Assembly (NCBI RefSeq): GCF_014197915.1
Contig: NZ_JACIGK010000002.1
Span: 124,001 to 188,000, forward strand
Source of the DNA: Roseospira visakhapatnamensis
Lineage (GTDB): Bacteria; Pseudomonadota; Alphaproteobacteria; Rhodospirillales; Rhodospirillaceae
DNA: 64,000 nt
Reading direction: 5' to 3'
Shown: piece after piece, positions 14,827-24,679 of the stretch
Layout: each line of letters starts with the position of its first letter
Numbering within the stretch: position 1 is the stretch's first letter
Notes under the pieces: generated by a model
Databases searched by the model: none
What the model was told of the DNA's origin: nothing
The model's input: the letters and a program-made list of their open reading frames with translations, nothing else
Position numbers and translations under genes: made by a program

Positions 14827-17800
14827 TCAGTCGGCCGGCGCCTCGGTGCCCCGATCCAAGTCGGGGGCCGGTTCGGCGTCGGCGTCTCCCTCGGCCAGCG
14901 TATCGGCGGTCCGAGTGTCGGTGTCGGCCATCGCGTCGGCCATGATGCAGCGTTCCCGTGGGAACCGGACCATGACCGTCGTGCCCTCGCCCTCCTTGCT
15001 GGACAGGCTGATGTCGCCGCCATGCAGGCGCATCAGCGACCGCGTGATGGGCAGGCCCAGTCCAACCCCATCCGACCGGCGCGCCAGCGAGCCGTCCACC
15101 TGTTCGAACGGCGCGAAGACCCGCTGAATGTCGCCCTGCGAGATGCCGATCCCGGTGTCGGCGACATTGATGGTCAGCCAGCGGCGCGTCAGCGCGGCGG
15201 AGACCGCGATACTGCCGCCCCCTTCGGTGAACTTGATGGCGTTGGTCAGCAGGTTGATGAGCACGCGCTTGACCCCGGTGGCGTCGGCCAGCACCAGGGG
15301 CAGGTCGGGGGGCAGGTCGAGCACGATTTCGACGCGGGCGTTCTGGGCGCGTTCGCTGACCAGGCGAATGACCGCGTCCACGGCGTGATAGAGGTTGACG
15401 GCCTCCTCATGCAGTTCGATCCGCCCGGATTCGATCTTCGACAGGTCGAGGATGTCGTTGATCAGGCTGAGAAGGTGTTGCCCGCTTTCGTGAATGATGC
15501 GGGTGTACTCCTTGTACTCGTTGTTGAGGATCTCCCCGAACAGCTCGTGTGACAGGATCTCGGAAAAGCCCAGGATCGCGTTCAACGGCGTGCGCAACTC
15601 GTGGCTCATGTTGGCCAGGAACTCGCTCTTGGCGCGGTTGGCCTCCTCGGCCATGTCCTTGGCGTTGCGCAACGAGGACTCGGCCTTCTTGATATCGTCG
15701 ATGTCGCTGAGCAGCACGAACACCCCGAGCACCGGGCCGGCGGCATCGCAGTGCGGAACCATGCTGTAGGCCGTGAAGCGATGGTCGCCACGCGCCAGTT
15801 GCAACTGCACCTCGCCCCGTTGAACGCGGCTGTCCAGGGCGCCGCGCAGGGCATCGCGGAGACGCCGATAGTTGGCGCGGCCAAGCAGCGTTTCCACCTG
15901 GGTGCCGACCACCTTGTCCTTGGTCAGACCGAAGGCATCGGCGAAGTACCGGTTGCTGAAGGTGACTTTCTGGTCTTCGTTCACGTAGGCGATCGACACC
16001 GGCACCGAGTCCGTGATCAGCCGGAGCCACTGCTCGCTTTGCATCAGCTTGTGCTGTTGCTCGCGGGTTTCGGTCTCGTCGATGAACGCCAGGATGGCGC
16101 CGTCCGTCTCTCCCTGGCTGTTGTGATGCGGCATGATCCGCATGCGGTAGACCCGCTCGTCGGTCTCGATGATCTCCTCGACGCCCTCGTCGTCGGACAC
16201 CACCGACGCCAGTTGCTCGCGCAGGTTCTTCAGCCCCAGGTGGGTCGGTATGGTGGTGATCACCTGGCCCACATCCGAGGGCAGCAGTCCGAACAGCCGC
16301 ACGGCGGGCGGCGTGAAGCGCGTGATGCGGAAGTAGCTGTCCACGACCACCATGGCGAAACCGATGTTGTCCTGAATATTGATCAGGTCCGAGTTGGCAT
16401 CGGCCAATTCGGTGGTACGGATTTGAAGTTCTTCGTTGACGGTGGTCAATTCTTCATTCGTGGATTGCAGTTCCTCGTTCGACGTTTCCAGTTCCTCGTT
16501 GGAGGACTGCAATTCCTCATTGGCCGCCTGCAACTCCTCGTTCAGCGCCTGAAGCTCCTCGTTCGAGGTCTCCAGTTCCTCCACCACGGTTTGCAGGTGT
16601 TCGCGCGTGGCGATCAGTTCCTGTTCCAGTTCGACGACCCGAAGGTCGGCCTCGCGGCGGGCGGCGGCCCCATCGACGGCGCCCTCCTCGACCACCCCGG
16701 ACACCTCGGGCACGGCGTCCTGGGATTCGAAGGACACCAGGAACAGGGCGTCGTGATCCACCGACGCCCCCATGGGCCGCACCACCACCCAGGTGTTGAC
16801 CGGTACCCGTCCGGGCGGGCGCAGCGTCTTGCGCGTGCCCTGGATGACGGTGCCCTCGTTGCGCGCCTTGTGCACCATCGCCCGGGTCTCGGTGCGCAGG
16901 TCGTGGATGACCATGCGTCCCAGGTTCATCTCGGGCTTGCCCTGGGGAATGTGCACGAAGGGCGACAGGTCGCCATGCAGGAACTGGATGTCCAGGTTCT
17001 CGTCGACCACCACGCTGGGCGGCATGGCGTTCTGCACGAAGGTCCGGATGGCCAGGGATTCCACCGTGTCCTGGTTGCGGTCCGGCGCCGGGCGCGCCGT
17101 GCCCTCGGGAAGGCGCGCGCGCAGCGAGCCGAACGGCGGCAGGGCGTGCACCATGCCGTGGGTGGCGCGCTTCTTGAATACCTTGGACGAGGGCGACTTG
17201 ACGGCGCGGAACAGTTCGGTGTTCTGGCCCAGGGACTCCGATTTTCCAAGGAACAAGTAACCGCCCGAGTTCAGGGCGTAATGAAACGTGCGCAACACCT
17301 GGTCCTGAAGGCCCGCGTCGAAGTAGATCAGCAGGTTGCGGCAACTGACCAGATCGACGCGCACGAACGGCGGGTCCTTGGCCAGGTCCTGGCGCGCGAA
17401 CACCACCATGTCGCGGATTTCCTTGCGCACCTGGAAGGCCTGGCCGATGGGTTCGAAATGCCGCTTGATGAAGCGCCGGTCCAGGGTCTCCACGGTGGTC
17501 TCGGAGTAGATGCCCCGGCGGGCATGGGACATGGCGTCCAGGTCCACGTCGGTGGCGAAGATCTGGACCTTCAGGCCGCGCGGATTGCCGCCCAGGCGGT
17601 CGGCCAGCAGCATGGCGAAGGAGTAGGCTTCCTCGCCGGTGGCGCAGCCGGGGATCCAGATGCGCAGCCCGTCGCCGGTCTGCTTGGCGGTGATGATCTC
17701 GCCCAGGACCTCGTCCACCTCGGCGAAGGCTTTCTGGTCGCGGAAGAACGACGTCACCGAGATCAGGATGTCCTTGGTGAGCAGGTTCAGTTCGTCGCGG

Positions 17801-19020
17801 TTGCGCTTGACGAACTCCAGGTAGGCATCCAGCGTTTCGATGCGATTGGCGGCCAGGCGCCGCTCCAGGCGCCGCCGGATGGTGCTGGGCTTGTATTTCG
17901 AGAAATCGATGTCGGTCCGCTCGCGGACCATCTGGAAGATCTGCCCCATGGTGTCTTCCGCGTCACCGGCGCCGTCGTCGGTCAGGGTGACGGCCCGGGG
18001 AAAGCGGATGATGGACGACAGTTCCGGGCCGATCTCGTTGGGCGCGAGGCGCAGGTCGATGCATCCGGTCTCGATGGCCGCCGAGGGCATGCCGTCGTAC
18101 TTGGCGGTCGCCGGCAACTGGGCCACGGTCAGGCCCCCATGGGCCTTGATGGCGCGCACGCCCTGGGATCCGTCGCTCCCCGTGCCCGACAGGATGACGC
18201 CGATCGCCTTCGGTCCCTTGGCCTCCGCCAGGGTCGAGAAAAACACGTCCACCGAGGGCTTGGGACCGTGCGGCGCCGACGGCTCCTTCAGCAGCAGGCG
18301 GCCGCTTTGCAGGCGCAGGTCCTTGTTCGGCGGGCAGATGTGGACCGTGTTGGCCTCCAGCGGCGCGCCGTACTCGATCTCCTTGATGCGCAGGTTGGTC
18401 TCGCGACTCAACAACTGCACCAACATGCTGCGGTACTGGGGCGCCATGTGCTGGACGATGACGTAGGACATGTTGGATTGCGTGGGCAGGTTGGCCACGA
18501 ACGGCCGCAACGCCTCCAGGCCGCCGGCCGAGGCGCCGACGCCGACCACCACCATGGCGGTGTCGTCATCCTCGGCGTCTCCGCTCTTGGCCTCGCCATC
18601 CGCGTCGGGGTCGCCGGCCTCGCCCGGCCAGGCGTCCGGGGGCGGGCCCGCGTCTTCCGTGACGGCCTTCGCGGGCCGCGCGTCGCCGATGTCCTCGCCC
18701 GTGGGCGCGTCCGGACGTGACGTGGCGCCCCCCGTCCTGGTGGTGTCGTCGACCTGACTGCTCGTCATGGAGTCGTCGGACGGCGTGACGGGGGGAGAGG
18801 CATCAGAGGTCGGATCGGCCGAAGGCACCATTGCGTCCCCGCTTCCGTGGTCAAGCGCGTCGTCACGTCCATCGTCCTGTCGGTCATCGCGTTCGGTCGG
18901 GGCGTCCGTGACGGCGTCCGCCTTGCCCGGCCCATTCGTGATCCGCCCGTCCTTACCCGGCCCATCGTCGATGGGCCGGGCGTCGTCGTCGGTCTCGGAG
19001 ATTTTCGAGTCGATGGTCAT
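14827..19020 (-). CDS. CheB-CheR-PAS-histidine kinase fusion protein
   Basis: This is a 1397-residue chemotaxis-type signalling fusion. After about 155 disordered acidic residues come a CheB methylesterase domain (GVGASAGGLEAL with the catalytic Ser, IVQHMAP with His, GTGSDGSQG with Asp), a CheR methyltransferase domain with PGCATGEEAYS for SAM binding, and a seven-residue-periodic coiled coil made of repeated Glu-Glu-Leu units around 805-880. Two PAS domains follow, then HisKA (FLANMSHELRTPLNA) and an HATPase domain (NLLTNAIKF, DTGIGIS, GVGLGLP). Such proteins link methylation-like chemistry to phosphorelays, often in adhesion or gas sensing. No receiver domain is attached. The ATG at 19020 follows a GGGGGCGG sequence; another in-frame ATG is at 19047. 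Confidence 0.92.
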   Translation of the reverse strand: MTIDSKISETDDDARPIDDGPGKDGRITNGPGKADAVTDAPTERDDRQDDGRDDALDHGSGDAMVPSADPTSDASPPVTPSDDSMTSSQVDDTTRTGGATSRPDAPTGEDIGDARPAKAVTEDAGPPPDAWPGEAGDPDADGEAKSGDAEDDDTAMVVVGVGASAGGLEALRPFVANLPTQSNMSYVIVQHMAPQYRSMLVQLLSRETNLRIKEIEYGAPLEANTVHICPPNKDLRLQSGRLLLKEPSAPHGPKPSVDVFFSTLAEAKGPKAIGVILSGTGSDGSQGVRAIKAHGGLTVAQLPATAKYDGMPSAAIETGCIDLRLAPNEIGPELSSIIRFPRAVTLTDDGAGDAEDTMGQIFQMVRERTDIDFSKYKPSTIRRRLERRLAANRIETLDAYLEFVKRNRDELNLLTKDILISVTSFFRDQKAFAEVDEVLGEIITAKQTGDGLRIWIPGCATGEEAYSFAMLLADRLGGNPRGLKVQIFATDVDLDAMSHARRGIYSETTVETLDRRFIKRHFEPIGQAFQVRKEIRDMVVFARQDLAKDPPFVRVDLVSCRNLLIYFDAGLQDQVLRTFHYALNSGGYLFLGKSESLGQNTELFRAVKSPSSKVFKKRATHGMVHALPPFGSLRARLPEGTARPAPDRNQDTVESLAIRTFVQNAMPPSVVVDENLDIQFLHGDLSPFVHIPQGKPEMNLGRMVIHDLRTETRAMVHKARNEGTVIQGTRKTLRPPGRVPVNTWVVVRPMGASVDHDALFLVSFESQDAVPEVSGVVEEGAVDGAAARREADLRVVELEQELIATREHLQTVVEELETSNEELQALNEELQAANEELQSSNEELETSNEELQSTNEELTTVNEELQIRTTELADANSDLINIQDNIGFAMVVVDSYFRITRFTPPAVRLFGLLPSDVGQVITTIPTHLGLKNLREQLASVVSDDEGVEEIIETDERVYRMRIMPHHNSQGETDGAILAFIDETETREQQHKLMQSEQWLRLITDSVPVSIAYVNEDQKVTFSNRYFADAFGLTKDKVVGTQVETLLGRANYRRLRDALRGALDSRVQRGEVQLQLARGDHRFTAYSMVPHCDAAGPVLGVFVLLSDIDDIKKAESSLRNAKDMAEEANRAKSEFLANMSHELRTPLNAILGFSEILSHELFGEILNNEYKEYTRIIHESGQHLLSLINDILDLSKIESGRIELHEEAVNLYHAVDAVIRLVSERAQNARVEIVLDLPPDLPLVLADATGVKRVLINLLTNAIKFTEGGGSIAVSAALTRRWLTINVADTGIGISQGDIQRVFAPFEQVDGSLARRSDGVGLGLPITRSLMRLHGGDISLSSKEGEGTTVMVRFPRERCIMADAMADTDTRTADTLAEGDADAEPAPDLDRGTEAPAD

Positions 19021-19481
19021 GCCGCCCCCGTCCTGGCCCACGGCCACATCAGCGGCAGTGCCTCGTTCACCGGGCCGTCCGGCGCCGGCACCCGCGACCT
19101 GATCCGTCGCGACACACCCCGTATTCCGCGTCGTTCATAGTCCGGTCCGCGCGCTCCCGACGAGGCAACCCCCGGTGCGTCACACCCGGACCATGCGCGG
19201 GAGAACCACCCCCCGCCAGACGGCACAAAAACAACCTCGCCGACCCCGACAACCCGAGGACGACGCGATCGATCCGCGCCCCTATCCTGCCTACATACGC
19301 GTTTCCTCCGCCCGTTTGAAGAGCGTTTCGTGCCATTCCGGGGCGCGCCGTCGCGGCGCCACCCTTCCATGCCCGCCCGACGGCGATCGGGCGGTTGGAT
19401 GCGCCGCGAGGCTTCCGTCCGGGAAGGCGACGGCGTACAGTCATAGGGCATCGGCAGTCGATAGCAACGCGACAAAACGGC
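19021..19481. other. Divergent intergenic region
   Basis: These 461 bases separate the CheB-CheR kinase and the divergent 210-residue protein gene, so they should carry both promoters. Open frames here lack ribosome binding sites and domain-like composition. I see no repeat or strong hairpin. Confidence 0.5.
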
Positions 19482-20114
19482 ATGCAACAGCTCAACGAAG
19501 ACGACAGGGTGCGGACCGGCACGAGCCGGCAACAGGCCGAGGTTCGCCAACAGCGGCGACTCACGGCCGTCGGCCGGCAGACGGAAGAACTGAGCGAGTT
19601 CCTGGAGTCCCTGGGCAACAGGATCGAATCCCTTCAGGCGTCCAACACCATCCTTGAGGGGACCCTGGATCATCCCCCGCGCTTCATGGACTATGCCCGG
19701 ACCCGCAACCTGACGTCGGAGTGCCTGGCGTTCCTGATCGTCATCGAGCGACGGGTGGACAACCTGCCCGAGGACATTCGGGGCCCGTTTCGCGACATAC
19801 TGGATCAGCGGACCGTCTCGCTGTGGAGCAGCCTGTTGGAATGCTCGCTGACGTTCTTGCGCGCGATTTCCGAGGAAGAGCACCTACCGCTTGGATCCCG
19901 CGAGGTGTTCCTCCGGGAAATCAAGACCCTGTACGATGCCCACGGCATCCTGTCGCGGCCCGAGTTCGAGGACAGACTCCCCCCGGATCTCCTGACGCGA
20001 CAGCGCTCGGCCGAGCGTATCCTCAACGAGATCATCGATCGCGCCCCCCGCCTTCTTGATCTGGGACGACCGCAACCGGAAGAGCCGGCCGGGGAAATCT
20101 GGACAGGGCGATAA
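19482..20114 (+). CDS. Helical hypothetical protein, divergent from the kinase fusion
   Basis: The product has 210 residues and no family I recognise. The first 75 residues are Gln/Arg/Glu-rich with heptad spacing ([28 protein letters not shown]) and probably form a coiled coil. The rest is helical and acidic, with a [22 protein letters not shown] segment in part and an [16 protein letters not shown] tail. The ATG at 19482 is preferred over a start 29 codons upstream, since the upstream residues are Arg-rich and unstructured. Divergent placement beside a signalling fusion suggests a partner or target, but that is only inferred from context. Confidence 0.65.
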   Translation: MQQLNEDDRVRTGTSRQQAEVRQQRRLTAVGRQTEELSEFLESLGNRIESLQASNTILEGTLDHPPRFMDYARTRNLTSECLAFLIVIERRVDNLPEDIRGPFRDILDQRTVSLWSSLLECSLTFLRAISEEEHLPLGSREVFLREIKTLYDAHGILSRPEFEDRLPPDLLTRQRSAERILNEIIDRAPRLLDLGRPQPEEPAGEIWTGR

Positions 20115-20165
20115 GGGGATCTCCTGCCTGAGACCGGCGAGGATGCCGAGACAGGAGGACCTTTT

Positions 20166-20740
20166 GTGGCGAGACGACCGCGCCGCCGCCTTGAATACAT
20201 GCGGCACCGCGGAGCGGTGCCGGGGCGCACCGGCCTTCAAGGCGACAGTGGCTCTTGCGGCCATCAAGGGGGAGAAGACGCTGGCCGAGTTGGCGCCGCG
20301 GTTCGACGGTCACCCGAACCAGATCACGGCGTGGCGCGCCCAGCTTCTGGAAGGGGCCACGGGGGTGTTCGGTGACCCGGCGCCGGGCGGCTCCGGCCCG
20401 GCCGTGGACGTCAAGGAGCCGCACGCGAAGATCGGCCCGTTGATGCTGGACCGCGACCATACTCTGCCGGTGATGCGCCAGGCCGAGATGCTGGGGATCA
20501 GCCGGAGTGGCCTGTGCTATCGCCCTCGGCCGGTTTCGGAGGCGGACCTGGCGCTGATGCACCGGATCGACGCGCTGCATCGGGACATGCTGGTGGCGGA
20601 AGGCTTCATGGTCGGCCGCGACACGGTGGTGACGCTGATGCGCCGGATGGGCATGGAGGCGCTTTACCGCCGGCCGCATTCTTCCTTGGGCGGCCCACTC
20701 ACGGCAGGCGATCCATGTGTGGACGGCCCCACTTAAAATC
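20166..20740 (+). pseudogene. IS3-family transposase remnant (orfA frameshifted, orfB core deleted)
   Basis: An orfA-like start (Met-Ala-Arg-Arg-Pro-Arg-Arg, GTG at 20166) is in one frame, and the rest of OrfA ([19 protein letters not shown], then HPNQI) is in another, so orfA is frameshifted. OrfB follows with [21 protein letters not shown] and YRRP, but the reading jumps straight to HSSLGG, which in intact OrfB lies near the C-terminus. The whole DDE catalytic core, several hundred bases, is missing at about 20668-20680. Short homology between the RRP-encoding ends could have mediated the deletion. The element is dead. Its right end is probably within 20740-20800. Confidence 0.8.
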
Positions 20741-20851
20741 CACCGAACGCTGTCTCGACGACTCCGGCCACCTCTGTCTGTGTCGTGTCGCAACGACCAG
20801 TTTGTCAGACCGTCTCGTTGTCCGCCTCTCCCCGCTTGTCCGTGATGAACC

Positions 20852-20879
20852 AAAAAAAGTCCGGGGCACGAGGCCCCGG
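20852..20879 (-). terminator. Rho-independent terminator after amtB
   Basis: On the minus strand, CCGGGGC and GCCCCGG form a 7-bp stem with a 5-base loop, followed by AC and seven T residues. It lies about 104 bases past the amtB stop. Confidence 0.8.
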
Positions 20880-20923
20880 GGTCACGGTGGAGGACGGACC
20901 GCCCGCATGGGATCGGGCCGGGT

Positions 20924-20964
20924 CCCGGGTGGGAGGGCCGGGATGGCCGCCCCTCCCACCCGGG
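20924..20964 (-). terminator. Long hairpin just after amtB
   Basis: CCCGGGTGGGAGGG (20924-20937) is the exact complement of CCCTCCCACCCGGG (20951-20964), a 14-bp stem with a 13-base loop. It sits 18 bases past the amtB stop. No T-run follows, so it may protect the mRNA 3' end, with the true terminator at 20852-20879. Confidence 0.6.
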
Positions 20965-20982
20965 GTCGCGCGCGGAACCGGC

Positions 20983-22368
20983 TCAGATCGCCTGGGAGCC
21001 ACGCCCGAACTCGGGATAGGCCTCCATGCCCAGTTCGGCCTTGTCGAGACCCAGGGCCTCTTCCTCGGGACTCACCCGGATGCCCATGGTCATCTTAAGA
21101 ACCAGCCAGAACACCAGGCTGGCGGCGAAGACGAAGACACCGATGGAGACGATGCCCAGAGCCTGCGCCCCGAAGTTGGTGTCGCCGTTGGTCAAGGGAA
21201 CCGCCATCGTCCCCCAGATGCCACATACCAGGTGCACCGGGATGGCGCCGACCACATCGTCGATCTTCAGCTTGTCGAGCAGCGGTACGCTCATCACCAC
21301 CAGTGCCCCGCCGATGCCGCCGATCAGGATGGCCATGAGGGGCGAGGGCGCCAGCGGTTCGGCGGTGATGGCCACCAGTCCTCCCAGGGCGCCGTTCAGG
21401 GCCATGGTCAGGTCCACCTTGCCGTAGACCACCTGGGTCAGGATCATCGCCACGACCACGCCGGCGGCGGCGGCCAGGTTGGTATTCAGGTAGATGGTGG
21501 CGATGTCGGTGACGTTGGAGGCGCTGTCCATGGCCAGTTGCGAGCCGCCGTTGAACCCGAACCAGCCCAGCCACAGGATGAAGGTGCCCAGCGTGGCCAG
21601 CGGCAGGTTCGCGCCCGGCATGGGATGCACGCGCCCGTCGGGACCGAACTTGCCGGCGCGCGCGCCCAGCAGGATGGCGCCGGCGAGGGCCGCCCAGCCG
21701 CCCACGGAATGCACCAGGGTGGAGCCGGCGAAGTCGCTGAAGCCGGCCTCGGACAACCAGCCACCGCCCCACACCCAGGCGCCCTGGATGGGGTAGATCA
21801 CGGCGGTCAGCACCACCGCGAAGGCCAGGAACGGCCACAGCTTGATGCGCTCGGCCAGGGTACCGGAGACGATCGAGACCGCCGTCGCCACGAAGGCCAT
21901 CTGGAAGAACCAGTCGGACGCCGCCGCATAGCCGCCGGCATCGCCGGTGAACGTGCCGTCCGCGCTCAGCGGATCCTCGGCGCTCCAGGGACCGGGGATG
22001 CCGAAGAAGCCGCCATCCACACCATTGTACATCAGATTGTAGCCGATCACGTAGAACGTGAGGCCGCTGATGGAGTACAGGGCGATGTTCTTGGTCAGCT
22101 GCATGGTGGTGTTCTTGGTGCGCACCAGGCCGCTTTCCAGCATGGCGAAGCCGGTGGTCATGAACACCACCAGAAGGCCATGGATCAGAAAGGAGAACGA
22201 GTTGAAGATATAGGCGGTTTCGGCGGACACCGGCAGGACGGGCGCGACCTCGGTGACGGCCTCGGCGGCCTCCTGGGCCAGCGCCGGGCCGCCCGTCGCG
22301 CCCAGGATGGCCAGCGTGACGGCGCCGGCCAGGGTGGCCAGCGAGACGGTGGATGTGCTGCGGATCAT
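20983..22368 (-). CDS. amtB: Ammonium transporter AmtB
   Basis: This 461-residue inner-membrane ammonium channel begins with a cleavable signal peptide (Ala-Leu-Ala-Gln near residue 33). It has eleven predicted membrane segments and family signatures: FNSFSFLIHGLLVVFMT, the DFAGSTLVHS motif in TM5 (conserved Asp and His), and GLVAITAE. The ATG at 22368 follows an AGGA sequence. It lies 13 bases after glnK, the classic glnK-amtB operon in which GlnK plugs the channel when nitrogen is plentiful. Expression should depend on the sigma-54 promoter upstream of glnK. A terminator follows. Confidence 0.95.
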   Translation of the reverse strand: MIRSTSTVSLATLAGAVTLAILGATGGPALAQEAAEAVTEVAPVLPVSAETAYIFNSFSFLIHGLLVVFMTTGFAMLESGLVRTKNTTMQLTKNIALYSISGLTFYVIGYNLMYNGVDGGFFGIPGPWSAEDPLSADGTFTGDAGGYAAASDWFFQMAFVATAVSIVSGTLAERIKLWPFLAFAVVLTAVIYPIQGAWVWGGGWLSEAGFSDFAGSTLVHSVGGWAALAGAILLGARAGKFGPDGRVHPMPGANLPLATLGTFILWLGWFGFNGGSQLAMDSASNVTDIATIYLNTNLAAAAGVVVAMILTQVVYGKVDLTMALNGALGGLVAITAEPLAPSPLMAILIGGIGGALVVMSVPLLDKLKIDDVVGAIPVHLVCGIWGTMAVPLTNGDTNFGAQALGIVSIGVFVFAASLVFWLVLKMTMGIRVSPEEEALGLDKAELGMEAYPEFGRGSQAI

Positions 22369-22381
22369 GATCACGGTCCTC

Positions 22382-22807
<426 letters not shown>

Positions 22808-22810
22808 TTA

Positions 22811-22826
22811 TTCAAGCCCTGTGCCA
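22811..22826 (-). promoter_or_regulatory. Sigma-54 promoter of glnK-amtB
   Basis: Read on the minus strand the site is TGGCAC, 5 bases, TTGAA. This matches the sigma-54 -24/-12 consensus (TGGCAC-N5-TTGCA/T) except for one base in the -12 element. It lies about 90 bases before the glnK ATG. A TGGTGC half-site around 22831 may be part of an NtrC binding site, though I cannot see a full palindrome. Confidence 0.75.
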
Positions 22827-23003
22827 GTCATGGTGCGGTGCGAAGAACCCGAATATTTTCAGGGCGTTAATGGTCGCGGACGGGGAGTGACCGGAGCCGG
22901 AACCCAGGCGTCAAGGGGGCCGGTGATTAAAAAAAAGGCGTTACGGCGCGCGTCTGGTCAGTAATTGTGCTTGAAGGCAGGCTAATGCGCGGATTGGGTG
23001 AGG
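22827..23003. other. Intergenic, possible NtrC region
   Basis: No gene is seen here. The part next to the sigma-54 site would hold any enhancer elements for glnK-amtB. An A9 run is present at 22930. Confidence 0.4.
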
Positions 23004-23137
23004 TTATATGTCATCGCTGTCTTTTGCGATTGGCATGGCGGTCTGATCCTCACCGAGGGGGCGATGGTTTCCAGGGTCATGGTGCGGGCGCGCTGGACGG
23101 CCCACGTGTCGTTCTGCTCCAGCAGGATGGCGCCACG
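23004..23137 (-). pseudogene. IS256-family transposase C-terminal scrap
   Basis: On the minus strand one frame encodes AILLEQNDTWAVQRAR followed by TMTLETIAP, which resembles the C-terminal end of IS256/Mutator transposases. After ETIAP the sequence continues as LGEDQTAMPIAK only in another frame, so a frameshift is present. The homology seems to cover about 45 codons; I could not extend it upstream. No intact transposase or terminal repeats are visible. Confidence 0.55.
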
Positions 23138-23482
23138 GGAGGCGTGCCGTGACACGCAAACCCAACCAGGCTCTATCCCATTGTTCGACCGGAAAAGCGG
23201 CCATCCCTCCGTCCCGACCTGCCCATCACCCAGGGCCTGTTGATATTCGGGGCACGGCCACGGTTGAGACGAAGACGGCCCGGTCCAGGATAGCCGAAGG
23301 TCACCGCGCGAAGCGCGGCGCGGCCTTGACGGAGCCGGAGGCGACGGCACCCTGTCCAAGGTCGGACGGGGCCCGCCGAAAAAGGTCGCGCGGACACGGG
23401 ACCTGGACAACGACCTTGACAAACACCATGTCCCGTCCGGTGGGCACTGCCTCAAGATGTGGTTCTGGGACCGGAGACCCGA
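23138..23482. other. Intergenic region without a recognised gene
   Basis: The open frames here are Arg/Ser/Pro-rich and have no start signals. Part of it may be older IS debris. I see no domain. Confidence 0.4.
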
Positions 23483-23588
23483 TTAGAGCAAATCCCGAGC
23501 GATCCGAACCGGATCGCGACGACGATTTGCTTTAAAAACAAAAACGTAGAGCGTTCTGGGTGAGTCCAAAATCACGCAACACGCTCTA
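23483..23588. repeat. 106-bp intergenic repeat, copy 1
   Basis: This stretch is repeated at 38032-38137 with only one internal substitution (C here, T there). It begins TTAGAGC and ends GCTCTAA, so it has inverted ends. It contains two nested hairpins: AGCAAATC...GATTTGCT enclosing GCGATCCG-AAC-CGGATCGC, then TAGAGCG...CGCTCTA. It does not code for protein. It looks like a MITE-like or REP-type mobile element. Confidence 0.85.
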
Positions 23589-23908
23589 AGGCGCTGGGAT
23601 GACGGTCGTGGCCGTGGTGGCCGCCTCGTCGCAAACGCATTCATCATAGTCTGAACACATTCACTCAATATTTTGATATATCTTCATATTAAGTCATCGA
23701 CGGAGAGTGTGTAGGCGGGGCATCGCGGCGCCCATGCCGTCAGCGCCTGTGACGTCGGTCACTGCGGATCACGAAAACGCCGAGAATTCAACGCCTTGAA
23801 AAATGGCACTTCGTGCCGTAAGATTGTGTTCATGAAGAGCCTCTCGTCTCGGCCGAAAAACGAAATTGTCGTGTCCCGACGTGGCGCATGGAAGACAGGA
23901 GGATTGTC
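23589..23908. other. Intergenic region with an AT-rich pocket
   Basis: Bases 23637-23697 are strikingly AT-rich compared with the surrounding sequence and probably form promoter DNA or a binding site for a nucleoid protein. No gene is seen before the small membrane protein at 23909. Confidence 0.4.
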
Positions 23909-24127
23909 ATGACCATGGAACGATGCTCGACAGGGCAGCATCTCGGTGCGGTGCTGGCTCTGGTCGGTCTCAGTCTGGTCCTCCAAGCCGGACTGGACAT
24001 GGGACGCATGGTCTCCCACACCCCATTGTGGAGCGGGAGCCCAGACCAAACCGTCGCCTACTACATCGCGGCGCCCGCCTCCGAGGACTGGGGGCAGACC
24101 GTCCTGAAGCTGAACGGCATGCCGTAA
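23909..24127 (+). CDS. Small single-pass membrane protein
   Basis: This 72-residue protein has a near-perfect ribosome binding site (AGGAGG) seven bases before the ATG. One hydrophobic segment (about residues 13-30: GAVLALVGLSLVLQAGL) is followed by a short polar tail rich in Trp, Asp and Tyr. No family is recognised. It stands alone, with gene-free flanks of several hundred bases. The strong start signal and the membrane segment make it a better candidate than the other short frames here. Confidence 0.6.
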   Translation: MTMERCSTGQHLGAVLALVGLSLVLQAGLDMGRMVSHTPLWSGSPDQTVAYYIAAPASEDWGQTVLKLNGMP

Positions 24128-24679
24128 CGCGCCGCCCGTCCTGGTGGCGGGGCCGGTGAGGGCGGCGGTCCCTCGGTCGTTGTACGAGATCGGGGTCGGG
24201 GATCCGAAAGGACGCCCGGCCCTTTGTCGTGCGCGCCGGTGAAAACCGCAGGGGCGTTCGGGAGGTGATCGTCCCATGGCAAACGGGTGGCGCGTGGGTG
24301 CGGCCCGATGCCGATCCCCCAGGACGGCTTGCGGATGGGGGCCGGCGACACCGCGTGTCGCGACACGGCGGCGGTGCCCGGACGGCCGATTCGGCCCACG
24401 CCGGCCGCCTTGCCCGCCATCCCGCGATCGCGACACCCGCGTTCAGCGCCCTCGCGCACAGGGTCGGGGGCCTTAGCCGTGGCCGCGATCCAGCCTGCCG
24501 CTACGTCAACCGGAGGGATCAACGGGTGCGTGGCGATGCCGCCGCACGGCCACCACGCGGGCGTTTGCAGGCCCCCGATCCTGCCCCTATCATCCTCGGC
24601 CGGTCGCGGTGTGACGCCGCGAGATAGGGGCGCGCCGGACGCGCCAAACGAACAAAATCGTACGGGAGGATGGTGCCGC
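24128..24679. other. 552-base region without a recognised gene
   Basis: Several overlapping frames cross this GC-rich stretch on both strands, as expected by chance at this composition. None has a ribosome binding site or domain. It should include the promoter of the acyl-CoA dehydrogenase operon. Confidence 0.45.
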
